From Glandiceps talaboti (lineage: Eukaryota > Hemichordata > Enteropneusta > Spengelidae), in contig NC_135570.1 in assembly GCF_964340395.1 (NCBI RefSeq), positions 10,707,822-10,771,821 of the forward strand: DNA of 64,000 nucleotides, in the 5' to 3' direction. This document shows positions 62,901 through 64,000 of this stretch, piece after piece. The position numbers and the translations under genes were made by a program. Numbering within the stretch: position 1 is the first letter of the stretch; each line of letters begins with the position of its first letter. The notes under the pieces were generated by a model. It had not been told where the DNA came from. It made no database searches and saw only the letters and a program-made list of their open reading frames with translations.

Positions 62901-63518
62901 AACAAAATAACACCCCAGTTACAGCTAGCACAGGTTTAACAGAAGCAACAATTAAGACAAATTAAAATCTAGGAATGAAATACGGCTGATTGACAGAGAT
63001 ATAGAAAAGGTTGGCCCATAGACCACGGAGGGTCTATGGTTGGCCCAGAATAACGAATGATCCATGTAAGCCTTATATTAAGATTGTATGTTTGCAGAAA
63101 TCCCTGCACCTTTGGCACATGAATATGTTATTGTATTTCTAGGCCAGTATGTCCTTACTAAGTTAATGTGATGAACAGGGATTGAAATACAGTCCTGTAA
63201 ACAATGCTTCATCTAGACACCTCTAGACACATACCCATCAACTTTCAGTCAATCTACTCTGTAGGTTTTGAGTTTAACATTTCACCAAAACGCTTACCTA
63301 ACTTCAATATTACAATTTGTAAAACAGGAAGTATGCCATCATTATATTCATGATTTGTATAGTTATCTGCAACATATGACTAGTTTCACATCTCATTAGA
63401 CAAAGAAGTTTTATAATGCTTTCCTATCAAATGCAATGACAGAATATCTATTCAACCCTATAATGGGATTAGTATTAGCAGTATTAGAAAATTCAATACA
63501 TGTGTTTGATACTCTCTA

Positions 63519-64000
63519 TGTGGGTGAAACTTTTCATGTATAACTGTATGTGGGTGAAACTTTTCATGTATATCTGTATGTAGGTGAAAATTTTCATGTA
63601 TAACTGTATGTGGGTGAAAATTTTCATGTATAACTGTATGTAGGTGAAAATTTTCATGTATATCTGTATGTAGGTGAAAATTTTCATGTATAACTGTATG
63701 TGGGTGAAACTTTTCATGTATATCTGTATGTAGGTGAAAATTTTCATGTATAACTGTATGTGGGTGAAAATTTTCATATATATCTCTTGTATGTGGTAAA
63801 AGTTTTCATGTAAATATTTCTGTATGTGGTGAAACTTCATGTATATACATGTATCTCTGTATGTGGTGAAACTTTTCATGTATATCTCTGTATGTGGAAA
63901 AAGTTTTCATGTATATCGCTGTATGTGGGTGAAATTTTTCATGTACATGTATATATCTTTGTATGTGGGTGAAATTTTTCATGTATATACACAAATACAC
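63519..64000 (+). repeat. 30-bp minisatellite running off the window end
   Basis: The unit CTGTATGTGGGTGAAACTTT then TCATGTATAT repeats about 15 times. TGGGTG/TAGGTG and AAACTT/AAAATT variants alternate. The last third is more irregular. Minus-strand frames across it (KIFTYIQIYM-like) are repeat translations. Confidence 0.85.

Noticed and set aside
61817-63518. Search for KIND-domain exons upstream of the first exon seen
   Set aside because: I found no minus-strand open stretch with matching splice sites; only a family A repeat and AT-rich intron sequence are there.

Overview
This is animal (metazoan) nuclear DNA. Genes are split by GT-AG introns of about 0.3 to 1.5 kb, the background is AT-rich, and microsatellites, minisatellites and small non-autonomous transposons are common. 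The domain order and protein similarity fit an invertebrate bilaterian, perhaps a marine deuterostome or lophotrochozoan. I cannot name the species.

One gene dominates. From 61816 down to 35950 on the minus strand lie 34 exons of an orthologue of the large non-receptor tyrosine phosphatase PTPN13 (PTP-BL, FAP-1, PTP1E). The exons join in one unbroken frame: 7743 nt, 2580 codons plus a stop, with a valid GT and AG at every junction inferred by eye. The order is a Ser/Arg-rich linker with a predicted coiled coil, a FERM domain, six PDZ domains separated by acidic or Ser/Pro-rich linkers, and a C-terminal PTP domain with intact WPD and HCSAGIGRTG motifs. The 5' end, which should encode the KIND domain, lies beyond base 64000. 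Vertebrate PTPN13 has five PDZ domains; the sixth here lies between PDZ5 and the phosphatase and shares its intron position with PDZ4.

From 1 to about 28 kb I see no convincing coding exons. This part holds microsatellites, tandem repeats, and several foldback or MITE-like elements. Three of these have perfect 9-bp target-site duplications (951-1193, 11398-11840, 23524-23915). Between about 28.3 and 29.65 kb is a CpG-rich, promoter-like region with three strong minus-strand splice donors. It may be the 5' end of a second gene running leftward out of the window. From 29.7 to 35.9 kb are nested repeats and the probable 3' UTR of the phosphatase gene.

The phosphatase introns carry many repeats: a 5'-truncated LINE with a 13-bp target-site duplication, two related palindromic repeats, and several minisatellites. 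The most unusual structure is at 52300-52510, where the end of a PDZ1 exon together with its splice donor has been amplified into five tandem copies.
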